Shown here: one piece after another, positions 7,866 to 16,032 of the stretch
How the letters are laid out: each line of letters opens with the position of its first letter
Position numbering within the stretch: the first letter of the stretch is position 1
DNA from: an uncultured Collinsella sp.
GTDB taxonomy: Bacteria > Actinomycetota > Coriobacteriia > Coriobacteriales > Coriobacteriaceae
DNA length: 64,000 bases
Assembly (NCBI GenBank): GCA_900758475.1
Contig: CAAERQ010000031.1
Location: 1 to 64,000, forward strand
Reading direction: 5' to 3'
Made by a program: the position numbers and the translations under genes
Notes under the pieces: generated by a model
What the model was told of the DNA's origin: nothing
Seen by the model: only the letters and a program-made list of their open reading frames with translations
Databases searched by the model: none

Positions 7866-8099
7866 ATGAACGAAGAACTCACTCAACAGATCTGCGATTT
7901 TGCCAAGTCCGCCTACAACTATGACGGCGATGTGACCCCCGAGACGACGTTTGAGACCCTGGGCAAGGGCTCGATGAAGATGATCGCTCTGACCTCCATG
8001 ATCGAGAACGAGCTCGATGCCGAGGTCCCCGTTCGCGAGGTCATGGTCATGAAGACCATCGGCGAGCTTATCGAGCGCACTGCCGAAGAGATGGAGTAA
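7866..8099 (+). CDS. Acyl carrier protein
   Basis: A 77-residue acidic four-helix carrier protein. The attachment serine is Ser36 in TLGKGSMKMIAL; the usual Asp before it is Gly here. The rest (IENELDAEVP, TIGELIERTAEE) matches ACP helices II to IV. It sits between the thiolase/DUF35 pair and the phosphotransacylase, which suggests the acyl intermediates of this operon are ACP-bound. No fatty-acid synthesis genes are nearby, so it is a dedicated carrier. The phosphopantetheinyl transferase at 4417 could activate it. Confidence 0.85.
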   Translation: MNEELTQQICDFAKSAYNYDGDVTPETTFETLGKGSMKMIALTSMIENELDAEVPVREVMVMKTIGELIERTAEEME

Positions 8100-8104
8100 C
8101 TGCC

Positions 8105-9112
8105 ATGGACCTGATGCAGACCCTGCGCGAGCAGGCTGCCGCCAAGCCTATGCGCGTTGCTTTTCCCGAGGGCGAAAACGAGACCATGATGCAGGCGGTC
8201 GCAAAGATCGCCGCCGAGCATCTTGCCGAATGTGTGCTGGTCGGCGACGGCGGTAAGCTCAAGGAGCTTGCCGATGAGCGTGGCATCTCCCTTGAGGGCA
8301 TCGAGATTGTCGATGTGACCGACGAGGAGGCGAACGCCGCTTGCTGCGAGCGCTACCTTTCTCATCCGGATTGCAAGTTTAAGCCCAAGGGCGCTGCGCG
8401 CCGTATGACGCGTCCGCTTGAGCGCGCCCTGATTTTGCAGGTGCTCGGCGATGTCGACGTTATGTTCGCCGGTATCGATAACGCCACGGGCGATATTATC
8501 CTGGCTGGTCAGACCATCGTCGGCCTTGCCGACGGGGTGGACACCGTGAGCTCGTGCGGTATCGCCGACATCCCCAACTGGAATGGCGGCGAAGGTGGCC
8601 TTTTGGCTTTTGGCGATTCTGCCGTGTGCGTTGACCCCACGAGCGAGGAGCTTGCCTCGATCGCGATTTCGTCGAGCGAAACGGTGCGCTCACTGACCGG
8701 ATGGGATATCCGTTGCGCGCTGCTTTCGCATTCAACTGACGGTTCGATGGACAATGAGCTTGTCGAAAAGGTGCGTCGTGCTCGCGAGATTGCCAACAAT
8801 CGCCGTCCCGACCTGGCCATCGACGGTGAGTTCCAGTTTGATTCGGCGATTAACCCCAAGGTTGCGGCCAAGAAAGTTCATCGTGAGTCCGCTGTTGCAG
8901 GCCAAGCTAACGTGGTCATCTGGCCCGATATCAACGTGGGCAATATCGGCGTCAAGATTATCCAGAATCTGACTGGCGCCAATGCTTACGGCCCCATGCT
9001 TCAGGGCTTCAAGAAGATCGTGTGCGATTGCTCGCGTTCTGCGCCCGTTGACGAGATCGTCGGCAACGTGGTGATGAGCTGCGTGCGCGCTCAGGCGCTT
9101 AAGGAGGCTTAA
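8105..9112 (+). CDS. Phosphate acyltransferase (Pta/Ptb family)
   Basis: A 335-residue enzyme of the PTA_PTB family, which converts an acyl thioester plus phosphate to acyl phosphate. The C-terminal signature is clear (IWPDINVGNIGVKIIQ, GPMLQGFKK). Length fits stand-alone phosphotransacetylase or phosphotransbutyrylase; chain-length preference cannot be read from the sequence. It starts 5 nt after the ACP stop and ends 3 nt before butyrate kinase, so these genes are translationally coupled. Confidence 0.88.
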   Translation: MDLMQTLREQAAAKPMRVAFPEGENETMMQAVAKIAAEHLAECVLVGDGGKLKELADERGISLEGIEIVDVTDEEANAACCERYLSHPDCKFKPKGAARRMTRPLERALILQVLGDVDVMFAGIDNATGDIILAGQTIVGLADGVDTVSSCGIADIPNWNGGEGGLLAFGDSAVCVDPTSEELASIAISSSETVRSLTGWDIRCALLSHSTDGSMDNELVEKVRRAREIANNRRPDLAIDGEFQFDSAINPKVAAKKVHRESAVAGQANVVIWPDINVGNIGVKIIQNLTGANAYGPMLQGFKKIVCDCSRSAPVDEIVGNVVMSCVRAQALKEA

Positions 9113-9115
9113 GGT

Positions 9116-10228
9116 ATGTCCGATAAAAAGACTCCCTGGCGCGTCCTGGTAATCAACCCTGGTTCCACTTCCACGAAGGTGGGCGTTTTTGAGGGCGATG
9201 AGTGCAAGCTCAGTAAGAACGTTGCGCACGATGCGAAGGACCTTGCCCAGTTCGACGGGGTTTCGGCTCAGATGCCGTATCGCTGCGATTTGATTCTAGC
9301 GGCGCTCGACGAAGCAGGGCTTTCGCTCGATGACTTCGATGCGTTTGTTGGCCGCGGCGGTGGTCTGCTTTCGCTGCCCGGCGGCACCTATGCCATCAAT
9401 GAGGTCATGCTCGAGCATGCCCGCATCGGCGCGAATGGCGTTCAGCACCCGGCACAGCTGGGTCCCCAGATTGCCTATGAGTTCGCCTCAAAGACGGGCA
9501 AGCCCTCTTTTGTGGTGAATCCTCCCGATACCGATGAGCTGTGCGACCTCGCACGCATGACAGGCATTAAGGGCGTGTATCGAAACGTGCACCTGCACGC
9601 CCTTAATCTCAAAGAGACCGCCATTCGCCACGCGGCAAAGCTCGGTCGTACATATGACGAGTGCAACTTTATTGTCTGTCATATCGGCGGCGGCATTTCG
9701 ATTTCTGCCCACCTTAAGGGCAAGATGGTCGACGGCAACGACATCGTCGGCGGCGAGGGCCCCATGGCGCCGACGCGCTGCGGATCGGTTCCCGCGATCG
9801 AGGTTGCAAAGTACACCGCGGAGCACGGTCTTGATGTCGCCCGCGCCCATTGCATGAAGACTGGCGGCTTCGTTGACCTTTTGGGTACCTCCGATGCCAT
9901 CGAGGTGTGCGAGCGTGCCGCTGCGGGCGATAAGGCCGCAGCTCGCGCCTGGGATGCAATGGTCTACCAAATCTGCAAGTGGATTGGCGAGATGGCATGT
10001 GTGCTGAAGGGCGATGTCGACGGTATCTTGCTCGGAGGTGGCATGGTCCACAGCAAGGAGCTCGTTGCCTCGATTGAGGAGCACTGCTCTTGGATCGCCC
10101 CCGTATCGGCTTATCCCGGCGAGTTTGAACTTGAGGCGATGGCGTCTGGCGCCTGTCGCGTGCTCGATGGCGCTGAGGAAGCGCTCGCGTACAGCGGAGA
10201 GCCCGTGTTCACTGGTTTCAACGACTGA
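9116..10228 (+). CDS. buk: Butyrate kinase family
   Basis: A 370-residue acetate/butyrate kinase-fold enzyme that makes ATP from an acyl phosphate. Signatures include VINPGSTSTK at the N-terminus, HIGGGISISAH in the middle and DGILLGGGM near the C-terminus, all typical of butyrate kinase rather than acetate kinase. A GGAGG ribosome-binding site lies within the end of the previous gene. With the phosphotransacylase it forms a substrate-level phosphorylation pair. The substrate may be butyrate, a branched-chain acid or another short acid released by the thiolase-like enzyme. Confidence 0.92.
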   Translation: MSDKKTPWRVLVINPGSTSTKVGVFEGDECKLSKNVAHDAKDLAQFDGVSAQMPYRCDLILAALDEAGLSLDDFDAFVGRGGGLLSLPGGTYAINEVMLEHARIGANGVQHPAQLGPQIAYEFASKTGKPSFVVNPPDTDELCDLARMTGIKGVYRNVHLHALNLKETAIRHAAKLGRTYDECNFIVCHIGGGISISAHLKGKMVDGNDIVGGEGPMAPTRCGSVPAIEVAKYTAEHGLDVARAHCMKTGGFVDLLGTSDAIEVCERAAAGDKAAARAWDAMVYQICKWIGEMACVLKGDVDGILLGGGMVHSKELVASIEEHCSWIAPVSAYPGEFELEAMASGACRVLDGAEEALAYSGEPVFTGFND

Positions 10229-10242
10229 TAGTGCTGTGTTTG

Positions 10243-10283
10243 GGGCGGCCGATGGTGACGTCCGGCCGCTCCGACCCTTTTTT
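10243..10283 (+). terminator. Partial terminator between butyrate kinase and the MFS gene
   Basis: A roughly 9-10-bp GC stem built on GCGGCCG/CGGCCGC is followed by a 6-T run. The MFS gene begins 20 nt later without a clear promoter, so some read-through is likely. Confidence 0.6.
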
Positions 10284-10302
10284 CTAAGTGTAAGGATGGA
10301 TC

Positions 10303-11502
10303 ATGGATAAAACCAAGATCAAGTACCTGGTGGGCATTTATGCTGCCGCCATGTGCATCATGGGCATGTTGGTGCCCGTTCCCATCGTGGCCTCTGTTGC
10401 TGCTGCGTTTCCCAACGAAAACATCGCTGCCGTCCAGATGATCATCGGCATCATTCCGCTCATGATGGCTGTGTCCGCCATGCTCGTGTCTTCCCAGCTC
10501 GCCTCTCGCGTATCCAAGAAGAAGACGACGCTTGTCGGCCACGTTATCGTGATGCTCGCCGGCGCCTCGGTGCTCGTGTTCCACGATTCGCTTGCCCAGG
10601 TTCTTGCGGCCTCTGCCGTGATGGGTCTTGGCCTTGGCGCCGTGCAGAACTCGACCGACGCTCTGATCGCCGACTATTTCGGTGGCAAGCAGCGTTCGTT
10701 TGTCATGGGCATCTACTCAACCTTTGTTGCACTGGGTGGCATTATCTGGACGATGGTTTCCGGCATCTTGGGTTCTGCCGAGTGGTTCCACAGCTATGCG
10801 GCGTACTTCATCATGATCGTGTTTATCGTCATTGAGGCCGTCTGCCTGCCCGAGGGTCATCTTGAGCCCAAGCGTAAGGTCAACGTGTTTGCCAACATGC
10901 CCAAAGAAGTCGCAATTATCACGGTCATGAGCTTTGTGTTCGTACTCACGTTCCAGCTCTTTAGCTCCAATGTCTCGCTGCTTGTCGTGGGTCGCGGCTT
11001 TGGCGGCACTGTTGAGGCTGGCCTCGCTTCGACCGTCATGACGGTCGCCGGCATTGCGGCTGGCCTTTTGGTGGGCCCGCTGTTTGCCAAGTTCAAGAAC
11101 CTGTCGATGCCGATCGCGTGGGGCGTGACGCTCGTTGGCCTGGGCCTGACGCTGGTTGCGCCCGCCTTTATGGTGCTGTGCGTTGCGGGCTTTGTCGTTG
11201 CGCTGGGCAAGGAGACCTACGTGCCGCTGGAGGGCAATTTTGCCGCCGGCAACTCTGCTCCCGAGGGACGTGCGTTTAACCTCGCCATTGGCATGGCGGG
11301 CATCAACTTTGGCATGGCACTGTCTCCCATTGTGTTTGAGGCCGTGACGTCGCCGTTTGGTGCAACGATTGACCAGAAGTTCATCGCCGGCATGATCGTC
11401 TGTGCGGCTTGTGTCGTCTTTGGCGCCATTAAGTATCGCAAGCTCACTCCGGCCCAGCTTGCCGAGGCCGAGAAGATGGCGGCCAGCGGCGAGGCGGAGT
11501 AA
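10303..11502 (+). CDS. MFS transporter, last gene of the thiolase/ACP operon
   Basis: A 399-residue membrane protein with about 12 hydrophobic segments and an MFS-type cytoplasmic loop after TM2 (SQLASRVSKKKTT). It ends in a short charged tail. Its place at the end of the operon suggests that it imports the substrate or exports the acid product. The substrate cannot be read from the sequence. Confidence 0.85.
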   Translation: MDKTKIKYLVGIYAAAMCIMGMLVPVPIVASVAAAFPNENIAAVQMIIGIIPLMMAVSAMLVSSQLASRVSKKKTTLVGHVIVMLAGASVLVFHDSLAQVLAASAVMGLGLGAVQNSTDALIADYFGGKQRSFVMGIYSTFVALGGIIWTMVSGILGSAEWFHSYAAYFIMIVFIVIEAVCLPEGHLEPKRKVNVFANMPKEVAIITVMSFVFVLTFQLFSSNVSLLVVGRGFGGTVEAGLASTVMTVAGIAAGLLVGPLFAKFKNLSMPIAWGVTLVGLGLTLVAPAFMVLCVAGFVVALGKETYVPLEGNFAAGNSAPEGRAFNLAIGMAGINFGMALSPIVFEAVTSPFGATIDQKFIAGMIVCAACVVFGAIKYRKLTPAQLAEAEKMAASGEAE

Positions 11503-11542
11503 CCGCTCGAGTAGTTGCTTTGTCGCCCATCATGTTTTATCG

Positions 11543-11574
11543 GGGCCGCCGACATATGCCGGCGGCCCTCTTTC
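11543..11574 (+). terminator. Terminator after the MFS gene
   Basis: A 9-bp GC stem GGGCCGCCG/CGGCGGCCC with an 8-nt loop, followed by TCTTTC. Confidence 0.8.
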
Positions 11575-11622
11575 TATCAATGGCTTGATAGCTCGCGAAG
11601 AGAAGTAATAGCTCCTCGCCTA

Positions 11623-11702
11623 TCGAATGCCGGCGGACGGGGTGCCGGGGCTACAGTCTTCCGAGCGTTTGCAGTCCCGTCGCTCCGTCCGCCGGCATTC
11701 GA
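11623..11702. repeat. Long inverted repeat with 18-bp perfect arms
   Basis: Arms 11623-11640 and 11685-11702 are perfect complements around a 44-nt GC-rich spacer. It resembles the larger inverted repeats at 14411-14547 and 56307-56406 in architecture but not in sequence. Confidence 0.8.
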
Positions 11703-11890
11703 CCGCAACATGTTGGTCAAGCATAATCTTTTGGATTCTTTTGGCGTGAGTGGCTTGGTTTTAGTAGGATTTGTCAGTGGCTTGACTAAGGGGGTTTTAT
11801 AGCTGCCATGCAGGTAGCCGTGTTGGTAACGTTTTACCGACTTGTCAAATACCCCTCATTTATAATGCGTCTGCAAAATGACTAATTGCT
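11703..11890. other. Non-coding stretch, nothing recognised
   Basis: This is the part of the 674-base gap before nrdD between the inverted repeat and the nrdD promoter. I see no convincing gene, RNA or repeat in it. Confidence 0.5.
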
Positions 11891-11903
11891 TTGACCTGCT
11901 GAA

Positions 11904-11951
11904 ACACTATATGTTGTGTTTGACCTAAAAAAAGAATACAGGATATAGATG
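11904..11951 (+). promoter_or_regulatory. nrdD promoter with two NrdR boxes
   Basis: Box 1 (11904-11919) reads ACACTATATGTTGTGT, 15 of 16 matches to the NrdR consensus. A degenerate second box (11936-11951) starts exactly 32 bp later, the spacing usual for NrdR pairs. Between and over them lies a promoter with -35 TTGACC (11920-11925) and -10 TATAGA (11944-11949), 18 nt apart. Box 2 overlaps the -10, which fits repression of nrdD by NrdR. The nrdR gene is not in this window. Confidence 0.78.
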
Positions 11952-11956
11952 CATCT

Positions 11957-12176
11957 TTGTCGTATGATAGATGGCGGACAGAGAACGAAGACCTTAATTG
12001 CCTCTTTTGAACGTGTCCTTGAGCCGCTTGATCGGCTCCTGGGAATGTCCGCATAGAGGCTTATGGTTTATCGAGAACACAGATTGCGCGACGGCGCCGT
12101 AAGACAGGGGCAAGCCCTGCCGGGCATCGTTTGGCTCTGAAGCGCAATGAGGCTACGACGCGAAAGAGGCAAGAGG
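11957..12176 (+). ncRNA. Structured 5' leader of nrdD, candidate pseudoknot RNA
   Basis: The ~220-nt leader can fold into a helix GCGGACA (11974-11980) with TGTCCGC (12046-12052). That helix contains a hairpin GAGCCG/CGGCTC (12021-12038). GCCTCT (12000-12005), inside the helix, can also pair with AGAGGC (12055-12060) outside it, a pseudoknot topology. A further hairpin CAGGG/CCCTG lies at 12105-12119. I do not recognise a known riboswitch class. Confidence 0.5.
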
Positions 12177-14399
12177 ATGAAGATCATCAAGCGCAGCGGC
12201 ACCGAGGTTGTCTTTGACATCGATAAGATTGTCAATGCCATCCGCGCCGCTAACTTGGAGGTCGAGGAGAGCTCTCGTCTAACCGACCGCCAGGTGGTTT
12301 ATGCGGCGCAAAACGTCGCCGAGGCATGCGAGAACGCGGGCCACACCGTTTCGGTCGAGGAGATCCAGGATTTGGTCGAGGACGAGATCATGCGTCTCGA
12401 CTGCTACGAGGTTGCCCGCCACTACATCATCTATCGCTATGTTCAGAGCCTGAAGCGCCAGAAGAACACGACCGATGACAAGATTCTGTCGCTGATCGAG
12501 TGCAATAACGAAGAGGTCAAGCAGGAGAACTCCAACAAGAACCCGACCGTCAACTCCGTTCAGCGCGACTATATGGCTGGCGAGATTTCCAAGGACCTGA
12601 CCCAGCGCGTGCTGCTGCCTCAGGAGATCGTGGATGCCCATAATGAGGGTCTGATCCATTTCCACGATTCGGATTACTTTGCCCAGCATATGCACAACTG
12701 CGATCTGGTGAACCTGGAGGACATGCTCCAGAACGGCACTGTTATTTCGGGCACGCTGATTGAGAAGCCGCACAGCTTCTCGACCGCCTGCAATATTGCG
12801 ACGCAGATTATCGCCCAGGTTGCTTCCTCCCAGTACGGCGGCCAGTCCATCTCGCTGACCCATCTTGCCCCCTTTGTTGAGGTGAGCCGTCAAAAGATTC
12901 GTGGCGAGGTCGCCCGCGAGCTCGAGGAGCTCGGCGTTTCCGCATCTCCCGAAAAGGTTCGCGAGGTCGTTGAGGATCGCCTGCGTGACGAGATCCGTCG
13001 CGGCGTCCAGACGATTCAGTATCAGGTCGTGACCCTTATGACCACCAATGGCCAGGCGCCGTTCGTGACGGTCTTTATGTATCTTAACGAGGCCCGTACG
13101 CCTCAGGAGAAGCACGACCTTGCCATGATCGTGGAGGAGACGCTTCGCCAGCGCTACGAGGGCGTTAAGAACGAGGCCGGCGTGTGGATTACCCCGGCAT
13201 TCCCCAAGCTTATCTATGTACTCGAGGACGATAACGTTCACGAGGATTCCCCGTACTTCTACCTGACCCAGCTGGCTGCCAAGTGCACCGCCAAGCGCAT
13301 GGTGCCCGATTACATCTCCGAGAAGAAGATGCGCGAGCTCAAGCTGTCTAAGGGCGAGACCGCCGGCAACGGCGATTGCTACACCTGCATGGGTTGCCGC
13401 AGTTTCCTGACGCCCGACCGTTCGGGCAACGGTTTTAACAACGTTGCCAACGCGCTGAACTACGACCCGAACAAGCCCAAGTACTATGGTCGCTTTAACC
13501 AGGGCGTTGTGACCATCAACCTGCCTGATGTCGCACTGAGCTCGCACCAGGATATGGACAAGTTCTGGAAGATCTTCGATGAGCGCCTTGAGCTGTGTCA
13601 CCGTGCCCTGCTGTGCCGTCATGAGCGCCTGATGGGTACACTTTCTGACGCCGCGCCGATTCTTTGGCAATACGGCGCCCTGGCGCGTCTGAAGAAGGGC
13701 GAGACGATCGACAAGCTGCTCGTGGGCGGATACTCTACGATCAGCCTGGGCTATGCCGGCCTGTATGAGTGCGTTAAGTACATGACGGGTCACAGCCACA
13801 CCGAGAAGGAGGGCACGCCGTTTGCCATGGCCGTCATGCAGCACATGAACGACAAGTGCGCCGAGTGGAAGGCCGAAAGCGATATCGACTTCTCGCTGTA
13901 CGGCACCCCGCTTGAGTCGACGACCTACAAGTTTGCCAAGTGCCTGCAGCGCCGTTTTGGCATTATCCCGGGCGTGACGGACAAGGGCTACATTACTAAC
14001 AGCTATCACGTTCATGTGTCCGAGGAGATTGATGCTTTCGATAAGCTCAAGTTCGAGGGCATGTTCCAACAGCTTTCGCCGGGCGGCGCCATCTCCTACG
14101 TTGAGGTTCCCAACATGCAGGACAACCTCAAGGCTGTCATTCGCGTGATGCAGTACATCTACGACAACATCATGTACGCCGAGCTCAACACCAAGAGCGA
14201 CTACTGCCAGGTGTGCGGCTACGACGGTGAGATCAAGATTGTCGAGGACGATGGCAAGCTGGTGTGGGAGTGCCCCAACTGCGGCAACCGCGACCAGGAG
14301 AAGATGAATGTCGCTCGTCGTACGTGCGGCTACATCGGTACCCAGTTCTGGAACCAGGGTCGAACCGAGGAGATCCGCGACCGCGTGCTGCATCTCTAA
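12177..14399 (+). CDS. nrdD: Anaerobic (class III) ribonucleoside-triphosphate reductase
   Basis: A 740-residue glycyl-radical enzyme that makes deoxynucleotides without oxygen. An N-terminal ATP-cone domain (about residues 1-95, MKIIKRSGTEVVFDIDKI) provides allosteric control. The catalytic barrel follows. The C-terminal zinc site CQVCGYDGE/CPNCGNRD precedes the radical glycine in RRTCGYIGTQFW. ATG 12177 is preferred over ATG 12147 because AAAGAGG lies 7 nt upstream and the ATP cone begins there. The activase NrdG is encoded 425 nt downstream. Confidence 0.97.
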   Translation: MKIIKRSGTEVVFDIDKIVNAIRAANLEVEESSRLTDRQVVYAAQNVAEACENAGHTVSVEEIQDLVEDEIMRLDCYEVARHYIIYRYVQSLKRQKNTTDDKILSLIECNNEEVKQENSNKNPTVNSVQRDYMAGEISKDLTQRVLLPQEIVDAHNEGLIHFHDSDYFAQHMHNCDLVNLEDMLQNGTVISGTLIEKPHSFSTACNIATQIIAQVASSQYGGQSISLTHLAPFVEVSRQKIRGEVARELEELGVSASPEKVREVVEDRLRDEIRRGVQTIQYQVVTLMTTNGQAPFVTVFMYLNEARTPQEKHDLAMIVEETLRQRYEGVKNEAGVWITPAFPKLIYVLEDDNVHEDSPYFYLTQLAAKCTAKRMVPDYISEKKMRELKLSKGETAGNGDCYTCMGCRSFLTPDRSGNGFNNVANALNYDPNKPKYYGRFNQGVVTINLPDVALSSHQDMDKFWKIFDERLELCHRALLCRHERLMGTLSDAAPILWQYGALARLKKGETIDKLLVGGYSTISLGYAGLYECVKYMTGHSHTEKEGTPFAMAVMQHMNDKCAEWKAESDIDFSLYGTPLESTTYKFAKCLQRRFGIIPGVTDKGYITNSYHVHVSEEIDAFDKLKFEGMFQQLSPGGAISYVEVPNMQDNLKAVIRVMQYIYDNIMYAELNTKSDYCQVCGYDGEIKIVEDDGKLVWECPNCGNRDQEKMNVARRTCGYIGTQFWNQGRTEEIRDRVLHL

Positions 14400-14410
14400 T
14401 AACCATCCCA

Positions 14411-14547
14411 GGCTGCCCCGTAGCGAGGCCCCGGACCTTTACTCGCTATTTCGGACAGTCCTGGCTCACGACGGAGGCGCCACTGGCGCCTCCTGTTCGT
14501 GCGGAACTCATATCGAGCAAAGGTCCGGGGCCTCGCTACGGGCAGCC
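14411..14547. repeat. Long inverted repeat between nrdD and nrdG
   Basis: Arms 14411-14440 and 14519-14547 are complementary over 29-30 nt apart from one extra G. The 78-nt interior holds a second hairpin, GGAGGCGCC/GGCGCCTCC. It could terminate nrdD transcription or be a mobile hairpin element. Confidence 0.85.
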
Positions 14548-14824
14548 AAGTTGATGTAGCTGAGATGCGGCATGCGGTCTGCTCACTCCTCGAAGTTCTT
14601 AGCGGAAATAATTTGAGCTGCAGCTGCGATTTACTTGCGATGGCGGTTGAGCCGCAACCCAGTTTTTATTGGACCTCGAACCCTATGCTCGATGTTCGCT
14701 TCGTTCATTGAGTTACCCTTTGCATGAGGCCGGGACATATCGTCCCGCCCGCAGTTTCGCAGGCCGAAGGCCGAGAATGTTTGAGGACGGGATGATATGT
14801 CCCGGCCTGCCGGGAGAGTTACCT
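14548..14824 (+). repeat. nrdG leader with a 20-bp inverted repeat
   Basis: Arms 14728-14747 and 14788-14807 pair with one mismatch around a 40-nt spacer. The hairpin ends 17 nt before the nrdG start codon, so it may influence expression of that gene. I see nothing recognisable in 14548-14727. Confidence 0.7.
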
Positions 14825-15406
14825 ATGAACTACGCGAACATTAAGTATTTCGACATTGCTGATGGAGAAGGCGTTCGTACTTCTCTGTTTGTGAGCGGGT
14901 GCCGTCGTGGGTGCAAGAATTGTTTTAACTCTGTCGCGTGGGACTTTGCCGCTGGCGAGCCGTTCGATCGCGCCGTCGAGGATAAGATTATCGAGAGTCT
15001 CGATCATCCCTTTATCGATGGCCTGACGATTCTGGGTGGCGAGCCTATGGAGCCCGAGAATCAGGCGGGGCTTGTTGACTTTATCGAGCGCGTGCGTGCG
15101 GCCTATCCTGCGGGGTCGGGCAAGACCATTTGGTGCTTTACCGGTGACGTGCTCGAGGAGCTTATGCCGGGTGGCCGTCATCATACCGAGGTGACGGACC
15201 GTATCCTGGCCTGCCTCGACATGTTGGTGGACGGCCCGTTCGTTCAGGATCTGTACGATATCTCGTTGCGCTTTAGGGGCTCGAGCAATCAGCGCGTGAT
15301 CGACATGAACGCTACGCGCGCCCGTGCTGAGCGCGAGGGCGTTGCGCTTTGTGATGCAGTTGAACTTTGGCGTGATGATCCGGTCTATTCGACCCATACT
15401 ATGTAG
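14825..15406 (+). CDS. nrdG: Anaerobic ribonucleotide reductase activating protein (radical SAM)
   Basis: A 193-residue radical-SAM activase that installs the glycyl radical on NrdD. The iron-sulphur motif is CRRGCKNC, directly followed by FNSVAWDF as in NrdG, and a GGEPM motif contacts SAM. ATG 14825 has GGGAGAG upstream. It is separated from nrdD by two long inverted repeats, an unusual spacing for this pair. Confidence 0.95.
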   Translation: MNYANIKYFDIADGEGVRTSLFVSGCRRGCKNCFNSVAWDFAAGEPFDRAVEDKIIESLDHPFIDGLTILGGEPMEPENQAGLVDFIERVRAAYPAGSGKTIWCFTGDVLEELMPGGRHHTEVTDRILACLDMLVDGPFVQDLYDISLRFRGSSNQRVIDMNATRARAEREGVALCDAVELWRDDPVYSTHTM

Positions 15407-15472
15407 CTTGTGGCCGATGCCGGAGGGCGTGGTACCATAGCGCGAACGCAAAATCGGAAAAGTGAGGCCCAG

Positions 15473-16030
15473 ATGGTCGATCAGGAAAAAGTCGAGGCCG
15501 CCATTAAGCTGTTGCTTGAGGGCATAGGCGAGGACCCAACTCGGGAGGGCCTGCTGGAGACCCCGGCGCGCGTTGCCCGTATGTATGGCGAAATCGCCGG
15601 CGGTATGGACCAGAGTGCCGAGGAGCACCTGTCCAAAACGTTTGCCGTCGCTTCGAACGATTTGGTTATCGAGCGCGACATCACGTTCTACTCGCTGTGC
15701 GAACATCATCTGCTGCCGTTTTATGGCAAGGCTACCATTGGCTATATCCCCAACGGCCGTGTCGCAGGGCTCTCTAAGCTTGCTCGCACGGTTGAGGTTT
15801 ATGCCCGCCGTCTGCAGCTGCAGGAGCAGCTGTGTGCGCAGGTTGCCGACGCCCTCATGGATTATCTCGCTCCCCAGGGAGCGATTGTGCTCATGGAAGC
15901 TGAGCATATGTGCATGACCATGCGCGGCGTGCAAAAGCCCGGCACCAAGACCGTGACGCTCGCTCGCCGCGGCGTCTTTGAGACCGACCCCGCGCTCGAA
16001 GAGCGTTTCTTTAGGATGCTGGGACGCTAA
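15473..16030 (+). CDS. folE: GTP cyclohydrolase I
   Basis: A 185-residue enzyme converting GTP to 7,8-dihydroneopterin triphosphate, the first step of folate synthesis. Zinc ligands are visible in SLCEHHLLPF and in the later EAEHMCMTMRG motif. ATG 15473 follows a GTGAGG ribosome-binding site; the in-frame upstream start at 15410 sits only 3 nt after nrdG and has no such site. It heads a folate gene run with the HD protein and folB. Confidence 0.96.
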   Translation: MVDQEKVEAAIKLLLEGIGEDPTREGLLETPARVARMYGEIAGGMDQSAEEHLSKTFAVASNDLVIERDITFYSLCEHHLLPFYGKATIGYIPNGRVAGLSKLARTVEVYARRLQLQEQLCAQVADALMDYLAPQGAIVLMEAEHMCMTMRGVQKPGTKTVTLARRGVFETDPALEERFFRMLGR

Positions 16031-16032
16031 CT

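Noticed and set aside
12279..14393. A 704-codon open frame antisense to nrdD
   Set aside because: It is a shadow of codon bias in a high-GC gene; no ribosome-binding site or domain was seen, and nrdD is certain.
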